Source: CAZWLY01 sp964634465
Lineage (GTDB): Bacteria > Desulfobacterota > Desulfarculia > G963662305
Reading direction: 5' to 3'
DNA length: 64,000 nt
Assembly (NCBI GenBank): GCA_964634465.1
Contig: CAZWLY010000002.1
Coordinates: forward strand, 310,001 to 374,000
The translations under genes were made by a program, and so were the position numbers. The notes below the pieces were generated by a model. It saw nothing but the letters and a program-made list of their open reading frames with translations. It was not told where the DNA came from and searched no databases. Positions within the stretch are counted from its first letter, which is position 1, and the number at the start of each line of letters is the position of its first letter. Shown here piece after piece: positions 56,417 to 64,000 of this stretch.

Positions 56417-56691
56417 TTCGGCAGCCCTCAACCCCTGTCGGCCCGGCGTCCGCCCTCGTCCCGCGGAGCGCGCTCTCGGCCGTCGGTCCCCTCAGGTTCC
56501 TTCACAAGAAATATTTTTACCCGATAACGAGCCCGAGTCGAGCCAAATCATAACCCGGCCTGGCCGGCGACCGGGGAACCACCGGGGGAGGACGTCGAGC
56601 CGGCCAAGGGCGCGGGGTGAACACCGGCCCGAGAAAACGGGGCCGGCCTGGCCGGCCGGCCCCGCACCCGCGGTCGAATGGATGGATCGAC

Positions 56692-58005
56692 TCAGCCCGA
56701 AACGTGTTCGAGGCCGGCCTTGAGGATGCTAAGCCCCCGCTCCAATTGCTCGTCGGTGATGGTCAGCGGCATCAGGCAGCGGATGTTGTTGCCCAGGGTG
56801 CCGCAGTCGAGGATCAAAAGGCCGTTGCGCTGGCAGTAGCCGGTCAGCTTCTTGGCCTCCTCGGCGGCCGGCTCCTTGGTTCGCCGGTCCTTGACCAGCT
56901 CCAGGGCCAGCATCGGGCCCAACCCGCGGACCTGCCCGATGATCTCGAACTCGTCGGCCAGCTTGTCCAACTCGGCTCGGACCTTCTCCCCCAACGCGGC
57001 CCCCTTGGCGACCAGGTCCTCATCGCGCATGACGTCCAGAACGGCCAGCGCGGCCCGACAGGCCAGCGGGTTGCCGCCGTAGGTTCCGCCCAGACCGCCG
57101 GGATGGACCGAGTCCATGATCTCGGCCGTGCCGGTCACCCCCGACAGGGGCAGGCCGCCGGCCAGCGACTTGCCGGTGGTGATGAGGTCGGCCTCGATGC
57201 CGAAGTGTTCGGCGGCGAACATCTTGCCCGTCCGGCCGAAGCCCGACTGGATCTCGTCCACGATGAGCACTATGCCGTGATCGTCGCAGATCTTTCTCAG
57301 ACTGGCGAGGTACTCCGGCGGCGGGTGGATGAAGCCGCCCTCGCCCTGGACCGGTTCGATGATGATCACCGCCACCTCCTCGGGATCGACGCGGCGCTTG
57401 AAAAAGTCGCCCTCGAAGTAGTCCTGGCCGCAAAAGACGCCGCACTCGGGATAGGTCTTGCCCCAGGGGCAACGGTAGCAGTAGGGATAATGGGCCCTGA
57501 AGATTCCCGGCGCACTCGCCGCGCCCAGCTTGAGCTTGTAGGGCCTGACCTTGCTGGTCAGGGCCATGGCCAGATAGGTCCGGCCGTGGAAGGCGTTGTC
57601 GAAGCAGACCACCGCCGGCCGGCCGGTGAAGTAGCGGGCGATCTTGACCGCGTTCTCCACCGCCTCGGCCCCGGAATTGGCGAACATCGTCTTCAGCGGG
57701 CCCCGGCAGGGGATGATTCCGTTCATCTTCTCGGCCAGCTCCACGTAGGGCTGATACATCATCACGTGGAAGCAGGCGTGGACGTACTCGTCCACCTGGG
57801 ACTTGATCGCCTCGACCACGGCCGGGTGGCGGTGGCCGACGTTCAAGACCCCGATGCCGCCAGCGAAGTCGATGAACTCCCGGCCGTCCACGTCCTGGAT
57901 CCAGGCCCCCTCGGCCCTGGCGATGAAAAACGGCGAAACGTTGCCCACTCCACGGGGCACGTGGGCCTCCCTCCGTTCCGTCCAAAGCTCGGTCCAACTA
58001 GGCAT
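56692..58005 (-). CDS. Class III aminotransferase (GABA/omega-amino acid type)
   Basis: 437 aa, normal length. PLP-dependent, with FANSGAEAVENAVKIAR, AFHGRTYLAMALTSK, VDEIQSGFGRTGK and the PLP lysine in LITTGKSLAGGLPL. An inserted cysteine-rich stretch (HYPYCYRCPWGKTYPECGVFCGQDYF) resembles that in several 4-aminobutyrate or acetylornithine-related enzymes of anaerobes and archaea. Last gene of the ABC-transporter/hydrolase run, 84 bp after the hydrolase. It probably transaminates the product released by the hydrolase. Confidence 0.9.
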   Translation of the reverse strand: MPSWTELWTERREAHVPRGVGNVSPFFIARAEGAWIQDVDGREFIDFAGGIGVLNVGHRHPAVVEAIKSQVDEYVHACFHVMMYQPYVELAEKMNGIIPCRGPLKTMFANSGAEAVENAVKIARYFTGRPAVVCFDNAFHGRTYLAMALTSKVRPYKLKLGAASAPGIFRAHYPYCYRCPWGKTYPECGVFCGQDYFEGDFFKRRVDPEEVAVIIIEPVQGEGGFIHPPPEYLASLRKICDDHGIVLIVDEIQSGFGRTGKMFAAEHFGIEADLITTGKSLAGGLPLSGVTGTAEIMDSVHPGGLGGTYGGNPLACRAALAVLDVMRDEDLVAKGAALGEKVRAELDKLADEFEIIGQVRGLGPMLALELVKDRRTKEPAAEEAKKLTGYCQRNGLLILDCGTLGNNIRCLMPLTITDEQLERGLSILKAGLEHVSG

Positions 58006-58089
58006 GACAGTCTCCTCTTTTCATTAAATCGGCCATCCGTCGGGTCGCGTTCGGTCGGGCGCTCCCCCCGGTTCGATGACGACAAAAAC

Positions 58090-58941
58090 TCACACCCGCT
58101 TCGAGGCGAGTTCATCGAGCCCCTTGAATCCCTCGCCCGCAGCCGGGCCCTGGGAATAGACCGGCCAGTCGATCCCGGCGTCGCGAAAGCTCTTCATCAC
58201 CTGGCAGACGCCCATGGTGCCGTACCGGCGGACCTGGGTCACCCGGTCCAGGTCCAGGATGTCGGCCAGGATGGTCACCGTCTCGCCGGCCTCCTGGAGA
58301 ATCCGCCCCTCGGGGCCGATGAGAGCCGTCCGGCCGTTGCCGCCGTCGCCCAGACCGTTGACGGTCAGGTAATAGAGTTGGTTGGCGATGGCGTGAGACC
58401 GGCTCAAGACCAGTTCCAGCGGCCGGTCGGCGGTCGAGGTCAGGCAGGGGTTGACGATCAGCTCCGCCCCCAGCCAGGCCAGTTGGCGAGCCACCTCGGG
58501 AAACCAGGCGTCGTAGGCCAGGCACAACCCGATCCGGCCCTTGCCCGGAATGTCGAACACGCAGAACTCGTCCCCCGGTTTGACCGTCTCCACCGGGGCC
58601 CAGGGGAACATCTTGCGGTACTTGGCCGCAATGTTGCCGTCGGGGTCGATGACCAGGGCGGTGTTGTAGACGCCGTCGGCCGTCTCCTCGTGGATGGAGC
58701 CGGGGATCAGCCACCGGCCGGTGGAGCGGGCCAGTCGGCACAGCTCGTCGGTCGCCTCGCCGGGAATGGGTTGGACCCAATCCCGGCCGCCGCCGTAGAG
58801 ACACAGCTCCGAAAAGACGATCAACTCCGCCCAGGGAAACTTGTGGGCGATGGAGGTGACGTACTTCTTCATGTTGTCCAGGTTGCCGTCGCCGGAGACG
58901 ATGTTCATCTGAACGCCGGCCACTCCCAGAAGTCTGGCCAT
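58090..58941 (-). CDS. Carbon-nitrogen hydrolase paralogue lacking the catalytic cysteine
   Basis: 283 aa from ATG at 58941 (GGAGAGG upstream). Nitrilase-fold relative of the next gene, with which it aligns over its full length. The Glu (FSELCLYG) and Lys (AAKYRKMFPW) positions are kept. The Cys of the Glu-Lys-Cys triad, GLMICYD in the neighbour, reads GLCLAYD here, so it is Ala. A Cys two residues earlier is unlikely to replace it. It may be a non-catalytic partner or regulatory subunit of the active paralogue. The gene ends 84 bp before the aminotransferase start. Confidence 0.85.
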   Translation of the reverse strand: MARLLGVAGVQMNIVSGDGNLDNMKKYVTSIAHKFPWAELIVFSELCLYGGGRDWVQPIPGEATDELCRLARSTGRWLIPGSIHEETADGVYNTALVIDPDGNIAAKYRKMFPWAPVETVKPGDEFCVFDIPGKGRIGLCLAYDAWFPEVARQLAWLGAELIVNPCLTSTADRPLELVLSRSHAIANQLYYLTVNGLGDGGNGRTALIGPEGRILQEAGETVTILADILDLDRVTQVRRYGTMGVCQVMKSFRDAGIDWPVYSQGPAAGEGFKGLDELASKRV

Positions 58942-58961
58942 CGTCCTCTCCACGCTGCGAG

Positions 58962-59771
58962 TTAATCCTCTCCCGGCCCGTCGCCGCAGTAGACCGGAAA
59001 GCGCCGGGGCCCGGTCTCGAAGGCCTGCCAGACCCGGCAAAGACCCATTGTGCCATCATGCCTGACCCGCTCGACCATGTCCAGATCCAGCCGGTAGGCC
59101 ATGATCTCTTCCTCCTCCCCGGCCTGGTGGAGCACGCCCCCTTCGGGATCGACCAGGATCGAGCGGCCGTTGCCGCCCGCGCCCAGGCCGTTGACGCTCA
59201 AGAAGTAGACCTGATTGGCGATGGCGTTGGCCCGGCTCAGGACCAACTCCAGGGGCCGGTCCCCGGTGGTGGTCATGACCGGGTGGACGATCACCTCGGC
59301 CCCCATCCAGACCAGTTGTCTGGTCACCTCGGGAAACCATTGATCGTAGCAGATCATCAACCCGACCCGAACCTTGCCCGGAATGTCGAACACGCAGAAG
59401 CCGTCGCCGGCCAGCGACTTCTCGTTGGGCTGCCAGGGGTAGAGTTTGCGATAGGAAACCACCAGTTCGCCGTCCGGGTTGAAGACCGGGGCGGTGTTGA
59501 AGAAGCCGCCCTCGGCCGTCTCGTAGAGCGAGCCGGGCACGAGCCACTTGCCGTACTTCCTGGCCAGTCGGCCCAGCTTGCCCGTGGCCGGACCAGGGAC
59601 GGGCTGGGCGTGGCGGGGGTCGTTGCCGAAAAGGCACAGTTCGGAGAAGAGCACCAGCTCCACCCAAGGCGTCTCGTCGCTGATCCGGGCCAGCCGAGCC
59701 TCGAGACGCTCGATGTTGTCGCCGGGGGAGATTTCCATCTGAACGCCGGCGAATCCCAGTTGGCGGGCCAT
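58962..59771 (-). CDS. Carbon-nitrogen hydrolase (nitrilase superfamily amidase)
   Basis: 269 aa with the intact triad: Glu in LVLFSELCLFG (near 40), Lys in VSYRKLYPWQP (near 110), Cys in GLMICYDQWFPE (near 145). Cleaves a C-N bond, as in N-carbamoylputrescine amidase, beta-ureidopropionase or omega-amidase. The exact substrate cannot be told from sequence. AAAGGA lies before the ATG. It sits between the ABC transporter ATPase and its inactive paralogue, suggesting that the compound it splits is brought in by that transporter. Confidence 0.9.
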   Translation of the reverse strand: MARQLGFAGVQMEISPGDNIERLEARLARISDETPWVELVLFSELCLFGNDPRHAQPVPGPATGKLGRLARKYGKWLVPGSLYETAEGGFFNTAPVFNPDGELVVSYRKLYPWQPNEKSLAGDGFCVFDIPGKVRVGLMICYDQWFPEVTRQLVWMGAEVIVHPVMTTTGDRPLELVLSRANAIANQVYFLSVNGLGAGGNGRSILVDPEGGVLHQAGEEEEIMAYRLDLDMVERVRHDGTMGLCRVWQAFETGPRRFPVYCGDGPGED

Positions 59772-59789
59772 CGTCGTTTCCTTTCTCTC

Positions 59790-60740
59790 CTATCCTCCAT
59801 CCTCGACCAGGTGACAGGCGACCTCCCGGCCGTCGATCAGCCTCATCTCGGGCATCGCCGCCCGGCAGACCGGCCCGGCGATCGGGCAGCGGGGATGAAA
59901 CCGGCAGCCCGGCGGCGGGTTGACCGGCGAGGGCGCCTCGCCCTCCAGAAGAAGCCATTGCCGGCGTCGTCTGGGGTCGGCCCGGGGGATGGCCGCCAGC
60001 AAGGCCTGGGTGTAGGGATGGCGGGGCGCGGCAAAGACGTTTAGGGCCGGGCCCGACTCGACCAGTCGGCCGAGGTACATGATCATCACCGTATCGGCGA
60101 TGTGCCTGACCACGTTCAAGTCGTGAGTGATGAACAGATAGGTCAGGCCTTTTTCGGTCTTGAGCCGGTTGAGCAGGTTCAGCACCTGGGCCTGGACCGA
60201 GACGTCCAGGGCCGAGGTCGGCTCGTCTAAGACCAGGAACTTGGGATTCAGGGCCAGCGAGCGGGAGATGGCGATCCGCTGGCGCTGCCCGCCCGAGAAT
60301 TGGTGGGGGTAGCGATTCAGATGCTCGGCCTTCAAGCCCACCTGGACCAGAAGCTCGGCCACCCGCTCTCTCAGCCGCCCCCCCTTGAACCCGAGGTGAA
60401 CCTGGAGCGGCTCACCCACGATCTGGAGCACGTTCATCCGGGGGTTGAGGGCCGAGTAGGGGTCCTGGAAGACGATGCCCATCTCCCGTCTGAGCTCCCG
60501 GCGACGGGCCGGAGCCAGGTCGTAGACGTTGCGACCCTCGAAGAGAAGCTGGCCGCCGCTGGGCTCGATCAGGTTGAGAATCGTGCGCCCGATGGTCGAT
60601 TTGCCGCAGCCGGACTCGCCGACCAGGCCGACGGTCCGGCCGCGGTCGATGGCGAACGAGACGTCGTCCACCGCCCGAACCTGGCCGCGCTTGGCCGGGA
60701 AGTACTTTTTGAGATGTCTGGCTTCGAGCAACGCTTCCAT
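59790..60740 (-). CDS. Peptide-type ABC transporter ATP-binding protein (DppF-like)
   Basis: 316 aa. Walker A GESGCGKST, signature FSGGQRQRIAI, Walker B FLVLDEPTSALD and H-loop FITHDLNVV, with the C-terminal oligopeptide-ATPase extension PPGCRFHPRCPIAGPVCRAAMPEM (metal-binding cysteines). Forms a heterodimer with the DppD-like protein to drive import. Confidence 0.95.
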   Translation of the reverse strand: MEALLEARHLKKYFPAKRGQVRAVDDVSFAIDRGRTVGLVGESGCGKSTIGRTILNLIEPSGGQLLFEGRNVYDLAPARRRELRREMGIVFQDPYSALNPRMNVLQIVGEPLQVHLGFKGGRLRERVAELLVQVGLKAEHLNRYPHQFSGGQRQRIAISRSLALNPKFLVLDEPTSALDVSVQAQVLNLLNRLKTEKGLTYLFITHDLNVVRHIADTVMIMYLGRLVESGPALNVFAAPRHPYTQALLAAIPRADPRRRRQWLLLEGEAPSPVNPPPGCRFHPRCPIAGPVCRAAMPEMRLIDGREVACHLVEDGG

Positions 60741-60760
60741 GATCGGACGAACGCCTCCGA

Positions 60761-61723
60761 CTATTTCAAGTGACAGGCCGCGGCCCGGCCGTCGCCCCGG
60801 GGCGAGAGCACCGGCCGTTGCTCCCGGCAGACGGCCTCGGCCCAGGGGCAGCGGGGATGAAACCGGCAGCCCGGCGGCGGATGGATCAGGTTGGGCACCA
60901 GGCCCTCGATGGTCCTCAGCTCTCCCCCGACCGGGCCCTGGCCCGGCAGGGAGGCCATCAGCCCCTCGGTGTAGGGGTGAATCGGCCGCATGAAGACGTC
61001 CTCGACCGTCCCCTCCTCGACGATAAGCCCGGCGTACATGACCGCCACCCGATCGCAGGTCTCGGCGACCACGCCCAGGTCGTGGGTGATCAGGGCGATG
61101 GAGGTCTTGAGCTCCTCCTTAAGGCCCAGCATCAGGGCCAGAATCTGGGCCTGGATGGTCACGTCCAGGGCGGTGGTCGGCTCGTCGGCGATCAACAGCT
61201 CCGGCCGGCACGACAGGGCCATGGCGATCATCACCCGCTGGAGCATGCCTCCGGAGAGCTGATGGGGGTACTTTTTCAAGAGCCGCTCCGGGTCGGGCAG
61301 GCGGACCAGCTCCAGGGCCTCGGCCGCCTTTCGAAGCGAGGCCTTTTTGTCCAGGCCGTGGTGGAGGCGGATGACGTAGCCGAACTGGTCGCCGATGGTG
61401 AAGACCGGGTTCAAGGACGACAGCGGATTCTGGAAGATCATCGAGATCCGATCACCCCGAATCCGGCGCAGTTCCCTCTCGTCCTTGGCCAGCAGGTCCT
61501 CGCCGTCCAGGAGAATCCGGCCCTCGACCACCCGGCCCGGCTCGCCGATGAGCCCCAGCACCGAGCGGAAGGTGACCGATTTGCCGCAGCCGGTCTCGCC
61601 GACGAGGCCGAGCACCTCCTCGCGGCCGATGGTCAGATCGACGCCGTCCACGGCCCGGACCACGCCGTTGTAGGTGAAAAAATGGGTCTTGAGTCCCTTT
61701 ATTTCCAGGATCGGCCGGTCCAT
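60761..61723 (-). CDS. Peptide-type ABC transporter ATP-binding protein (DppD-like)
   Basis: 320 aa from ATG at 61723, which overlaps the permease stop (TGATG). Walker A GETGCGKSV, signature LSGGMLQRVMI, Walker B LLIADEPTTALD and the same cysteine-containing C-terminal extension (PPGCRFHPRCPWAEAVC). Confidence 0.95.
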   Translation of the reverse strand: MDRPILEIKGLKTHFFTYNGVVRAVDGVDLTIGREEVLGLVGETGCGKSVTFRSVLGLIGEPGRVVEGRILLDGEDLLAKDERELRRIRGDRISMIFQNPLSSLNPVFTIGDQFGYVIRLHHGLDKKASLRKAAEALELVRLPDPERLLKKYPHQLSGGMLQRVMIAMALSCRPELLIADEPTTALDVTIQAQILALMLGLKEELKTSIALITHDLGVVAETCDRVAVMYAGLIVEEGTVEDVFMRPIHPYTEGLMASLPGQGPVGGELRTIEGLVPNLIHPPPGCRFHPRCPWAEAVCREQRPVLSPRGDGRAAACHLK

Positions 61724-62622
61724 CAGTCTCGTATCTTGGGGTCGAACAGGTCTCTCAACCCGTCGCCGACCAGGTTGAAGGCCAGGACGCTGACGAAAAT
61801 GGCCAGCCCGGGGAAGGTGACCGTCCACCAGAAATCCAGGAAGTAGGCCCGGGCGTCGGTGATCATCAGCCCCCACTCCACCGTGGGCGGCTGGGCCCCG
61901 ACGCCGACGAAGGAGAGCGAGGCCGCGGCCAGGATGGCGTAGCCCATGTCCATCGAGGCCTGGACCACCACCGGGGCCAGAGAGTTAGGCAGGATGTGGC
62001 GGAAGATTATCCTGGCCTTGCCGACCCCGATCGAGCGGGCCGCCTCGACGTAGAGCTCCTCCTTGATGGTCAGCGCCTGGGCCCTGACGATGCGCACGTA
62101 CCACGGAAACCAGGACACGGCGATGGCGATCATGGCGTTGTAGATCGACGGTCCCAACGCGGCGGCGATGGCCATGGGCAGCAAGAGCGGCGGAAAGGCC
62201 AGGAACATGTCGGAAAGACGCATGATGGCCTCGCCAAGCCGGCCGCCGAAGAAACCGGCGATCAAGCCCAGGGGTACGCCGATGGCCAGCGAGATGGCGA
62301 TGACCATGATCCCGACCTTGAGCGACATCCTGGCCCCGAAGACGACCCGGGTGAAGATGTCGCGGCCCAGGGCGTCGGTGCCGAAGAGATGGCTCAGGCC
62401 CGGCGGTTGGAGCTTGGCCGCGAAATTGATGCCGTGGGCGGCGTCCTCGGGAAAGGGGGTGATCCAGGGCGCGAACAGGGCGGCGAAAAGCAAGAGGAAG
62501 ACCACGCCCAGGCCGGCCAGGAAGAGCGGGTTCTTCCCGGCCAAGTGGGCCAGGTACTTGAGCCCGGCCAGGCCGCCTGTCAGGGAGTTAGCCTCCGCGG
62601 TCGCCAGGGTCAGGCCGTTCAT
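61723..62622 (-). CDS. Peptide-type ABC transporter permease (DppC-like)
   Basis: 299 aa, six predicted membrane helices. N-terminal OppC-type region (NPLFLAGLGVVFLLLFAALFAPWI; HLFGTDALGRDIFTRVVFGAR) and the EAA-type loop EAARSIGVGKARIIFRHILPNSL that contacts the ATPases. Confidence 0.95.
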   Translation of the reverse strand: MNGLTLATAEANSLTGGLAGLKYLAHLAGKNPLFLAGLGVVFLLLFAALFAPWITPFPEDAAHGINFAAKLQPPGLSHLFGTDALGRDIFTRVVFGARMSLKVGIMVIAISLAIGVPLGLIAGFFGGRLGEAIMRLSDMFLAFPPLLLPMAIAAALGPSIYNAMIAIAVSWFPWYVRIVRAQALTIKEELYVEAARSIGVGKARIIFRHILPNSLAPVVVQASMDMGYAILAAASLSFVGVGAQPPTVEWGLMITDARAYFLDFWWTVTFPGLAIFVSVLAFNLVGDGLRDLFDPKIRD

Positions 62623-62626
62623 CGAA

Positions 62627-63655
62627 CTAACCCTTCCTTCCTGGAAGTTTGATCCGCGGATCGATCAGGAAATAGATCAGGTCCACGATCAGATTGACGG
62701 TGACGTAGGTGACGGCCATCAGGGTGGTCACGCCCATGATCGCCGGGAAGTCCTTGGTCTGCATGGACAGGACCGCGTAACCGCCCAGTCCCGGCCAATC
62801 GAAGATCGACTCGACCAGAAGCGAACCGCCCAGCATCAAGCCAAAAGACAGCCCGACCACGGTGATGGTCGGGATGAGCGCGTTTTTCAAGGCGTACTTG
62901 TAATGGATCATCCGGCTGGAGACGCCGTAGGCCAGAGCGGTCTGGATGTAGTCTTCCCGCAACACCTCCAGCATCGACGAGCGGGACATCCGGGTCACCA
63001 CCGCCAGCGAGGCGAAGGACATGGTCAGGGCCGGAAGCACGATATGCTCGGCCGCGCTCTTGAAGGCCGGCCAGTTGCCGGTCAGAAGCGAATCGACCAG
63101 GTAGAAACCGGTGATGGTTCTGATCGGGTGCTCGATCAACACCTGGGCCCCGATGCGGCCCTGCAGCGGAAACCACTCCAGGCCGCCGTGGAGCGTAAGC
63201 TGGAGAATCATGCCCAGCCAGAACACCGGCAGGGCCACTCCCGAAATCGAGGCCGCCCGGCTGAAATGGTCGATCGGCTTGTCCTTGTGGGCGGCCGAGA
63301 CAATCCCCATCGGCAAACCGACGAGGAGCGTCACCAGGATGGAAACCAGGACCAGCTCGAAGGTGGCCGTAAAGCGACTGGCCAACTCCTCGGTGACCCG
63401 GCGCTTGGTCCTCAGCGAGACGCCCAGGTCGCCGCGGACGAGTCCCTTGAGGTAGGCCAGGTACTGGACGACCAGCGGCTTGTCCAGGCCCAGCTCCTTC
63501 CGGGCCGCCTCCAACTGCTCCTGGGTCGGCTTGGCCCCGACCCACATCGCCGTCGGGTCGCCGGGCACCACCCTGGCCAGGATGAAGGTCAGCAGGCTCA
63601 CCCCCACCAGAACCAGGACGGCCAGGACCAGGCGTTTGGCAATGTAGCTAGACAT
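62627..63655 (-). CDS. Peptide-type ABC transporter permease (DppB-like)
   Basis: 342 aa. N-terminal helix then VVPGDPTAMWVGAKPTQEQLEAARKELGLDKPLVVQYL, typical of DppB/GsiC permeases, and several membrane helices. The ATPase-contact loop is QTALAYGVSSRMIHYKYALKNALIP. Slightly longer than usual. Directly after the binding-protein gene. Confidence 0.95.
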   Translation of the reverse strand: MSSYIAKRLVLAVLVLVGVSLLTFILARVVPGDPTAMWVGAKPTQEQLEAARKELGLDKPLVVQYLAYLKGLVRGDLGVSLRTKRRVTEELASRFTATFELVLVSILVTLLVGLPMGIVSAAHKDKPIDHFSRAASISGVALPVFWLGMILQLTLHGGLEWFPLQGRIGAQVLIEHPIRTITGFYLVDSLLTGNWPAFKSAAEHIVLPALTMSFASLAVVTRMSRSSMLEVLREDYIQTALAYGVSSRMIHYKYALKNALIPTITVVGLSFGLMLGGSLLVESIFDWPGLGGYAVLSMQTKDFPAIMGVTTLMAVTYVTVNLIVDLIYFLIDPRIKLPGRKG

Positions 63656-63714
63656 TCACCATCCGATGGCTGAAGGTCGACAGGGAGGGGCGAACCCCTC
63701 CCCGTCGAGTCGGT

Positions 63715-64000
63715 TTACTTTCGATACAGTTCGTAGAACCTGATCGCGGCGTAGGCCGGGTTGTAGACGTAACCGCCCACCGAGGCCCGCTTGACGATCC
63801 GGCTCTTGACGTCGGCGTAGAAGACGGCCACGGCGTCATCGACCAGGATCGCCTGGGCCTGCTGGTAGGCCTTGATCGCCGCCGCCCGATCGACACCCTC
63901 CAGCTTGACGCCCTTGTCCACCAGGGCGTCGTACTCGGGGTTGGAGTAGTGCGACAGGTTGAAGAGCGTCTTCTTCTCGGTCTTGAACAAACCGATCAGC
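63715..64000 (-). CDS. Peptide-type ABC transporter substrate-binding protein, C-terminal part
   Basis: The visible 94 codons (open to the window edge) end NLSHYSNPEYDALVDKGV and VDDAVAVFYADVKSRIVKRASVGGYVYNPAYAAIRFYELYRK. This is the typical C-terminus of SBP family 5 (DppA/OppA). First gene of the minus-strand operon. Ligand identity unknown. Confidence 0.85.
   Translation of the reverse strand, partial: LIGLFKTEKKTLFNLSHYSNPEYDALVDKGVKLEGVDRAAAIKAYQQAQAILVDDAVAVFYADVKSRIVKRASVGGYVYNPAYAAIRFYELYRK

Overview
The window is high-GC bacterial chromosome carrying one apparently complete prophage of about 44 kb. The host looks like a high-GC Gram-negative bacterium, perhaps a Desulfobacterota-type lineage. 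That placement is inference from gene content and GC only: there is no rRNA or other marker, and confidence is low.

Left host flank (1-8198): on the minus strand, an AAA+/VWA chelatase-type pair (ChlD-like, ChlI-like) followed by a class V aminotransferase, and an exported protein with three lectin-like repeats. On the plus strand, a MEMO-family protein, then glutamyl-tRNA synthetase followed within 16 bp by tRNA-Gln(CUG) and tRNA-Glu(CUC).

Prophage (8150-52394): bounded by a 56-bp direct repeat. The left copy is the 3' part of the intact tRNA-Glu gene and the right copy is a tRNA fragment. The tRNA operon's original terminator now sits 44 kb away, beyond the right copy. Inside, a leftward early operon runs from a Cro-like gene at 16.0 kb to the tyrosine integrase at 8.3 kb. 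It includes a phage sliding clamp, an HD hydrolase, a metallopeptidase, a DUF5131 protein and several small membrane proteins. A CI/LexA-like repressor is divergent. Downstream of it lie cargo genes: two duplicated exported proteins, a DUF4258/MqsA-like toxin-antitoxin pair behind tandem palindromic operators, and a shortened exported nuclease. Next come a triple-HTH protein, a replication regulator and a primase-helicase. Right after the primase-helicase is a 12-copy, two-orientation 9-bp repeat array, a good candidate replication origin. The late region (26.4-50.2 kb) is a Mu-like contractile tail (sheath, tube, frameshifted tail chaperones, tape measure, DNA-circularisation protein, hub, spike, gp46-48) joined to a GpA-type terminase, a lambda-type portal and a protease-capsid fusion. 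It ends with a permuted papain-fold peptidase, a lipoprotein, a holin-like protein and an M15 endolysin. At the right end are a lower-GC minus-strand pair (small protein plus ClpP/SppA-fold serine protease) and a broken DNA adenine methylase.

Right host flank (52395-64000), all minus strand: a patatin-like lipase with two cyclic-nucleotide-binding domains, an acyltransferase-like protein with one such domain, and an AMP-ligase-like C-terminal remnant. Beyond these is a peptide-type ABC uptake operon (dppABCDF order) running into two carbon-nitrogen hydrolases and a class III aminotransferase. One of the two hydrolases has lost its catalytic cysteine. The operon suggests uptake and breakdown of an amide or amine compound.

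The most interesting points are the repeat array beside the primase-helicase, the phage clamp with a neighbouring QLGLF-motif protein, the right-end protease module, the capsid fusion with an internal ribosome-binding site, the frameshift in the tail chaperone, and the catalytically dead nitrilase paralogue.
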